A stretch of DNA of 32,424 nucleotides from an uncultured Desulfuromonadales bacterium (lineage in GTDB: Bacteria; Desulfobacterota; Desulfuromonadia; Desulfuromonadales; Trichloromonadaceae). Location: assembly GCA_945787465.1 (NCBI GenBank), contig CALZIZ010000080.1, positions 1 to 32,424 of the forward strand. The letters are read 5' to 3'. Position numbers and translations under genes: made by a program. Shown in pieces: positions 31,969 through 32,424 of the stretch. A model generated the notes under the pieces. That model ran no database searches. It saw nothing but the letters and a program-made list of their open reading frames with translations, and was not told the DNA's origin. Position 1 is the stretch's first letter. Every line of letters starts with the position of its first letter.

Positions 31969-31995
31969 ACGCCCTTTTTTAGATGTAAAAAGGGG
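31969..31995 (+). terminator. weak terminator-like hairpin downstream of the two-gene operon
   Basis: GCCCTTTTTTagatgtAAAAAGGGGC, imperfect stem. Confidence 0.4.
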
Positions 31996-32286
31996 CAATT
32001 AAACGTGAGTCCGTGAGTTCTGACCGGGCAATAACGCAAGTCATTATATCCGCCGAAGTATAGCGAAGGCGGGTGACCTGCCTGAGCGTTCAAAAAATCA
32101 CCGGCAAACCGTTGGGTGCGCCTCAGCCTTTTTGAAACACTTATAACGCACGCTGTTGGGGTCTGTACGGGAGGGGGCCGCGTAGGTGGCAACCCCGCCG
32201 CGACACGCCGGTTTTCGTTGGCAGGATCGAAGACCAGGCACTGGGGTCAGGATTGCAATATGGGAAATTGTTGCTAAGATTTCCGC

Positions 32287-32424
32287 ATGGCACGTAAACC
32301 GCGCATCCATTATCCGGGCGCCCTTTATCATGTTATTATTCGGGGCAATGATCGGCAGGACATTTTTTTCGACGCAGAGGACCGCTGTCGCTTCTACCTG
32401 TTGCTGCAGGAGGGGGTCGAGCGT
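32287..32424 (+). mobile_element. REP-associated (Y1/RAYT, IS200-like) transposase, N-terminal part truncated by window end
   Basis: MARKPRIHYPGALYHVIIRGNDRQDIFFDAEDRCRFYLLLQEGVER matches the family N-terminus (R--Y-GA-YHV--RGN-R--IF---ED---F). Confidence 0.85.

Overview
The window looks like a Desulfuromonadales/Geobacter-type chromosome, inferred from gene content and TCA-enzyme types. It has four parts. (i) A TCA-cycle block: fbp, korDABC (2-oxoglutarate:ferredoxin oxidoreductase), mdh, monomeric icd, and further on an acnB-type aconitase. (ii) A long minus-strand run: secreted protein, comEC, REC-GGDEF regulator, TPR protein, HAMP/class III cyclase, hisS, aspS, LysM lipoprotein. (iii) An ABC-F ATPase gene with no canonical start, abutting an inverted heptad-repeat array. 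(iv) A two-gene, 4-bp-overlapping operon pairing a divergent YidC/Oxa1-like membrane protein with a PEP-synthase-like phosphotransferase, followed by the start of a REP-associated (Y1/RAYT) transposase cut by the window edge. The observations most worth following up are: the YidC-like/PEP-synthase-like operon (27898-31865); an apparent in-frame loss of about 35 codons from the conserved core of aspS at ~10907; a shared TGTATAC-N-GTATACA palindrome at the promoters of icd, mdh, acnB and, more weakly, kor; and the headless ABC-F gene next to the GAAGGTA/GAAGCCG heptad array. No CRISPR, rRNA or tRNA was recognised. Domain calls rest on reading motifs by eye; no database search was run.
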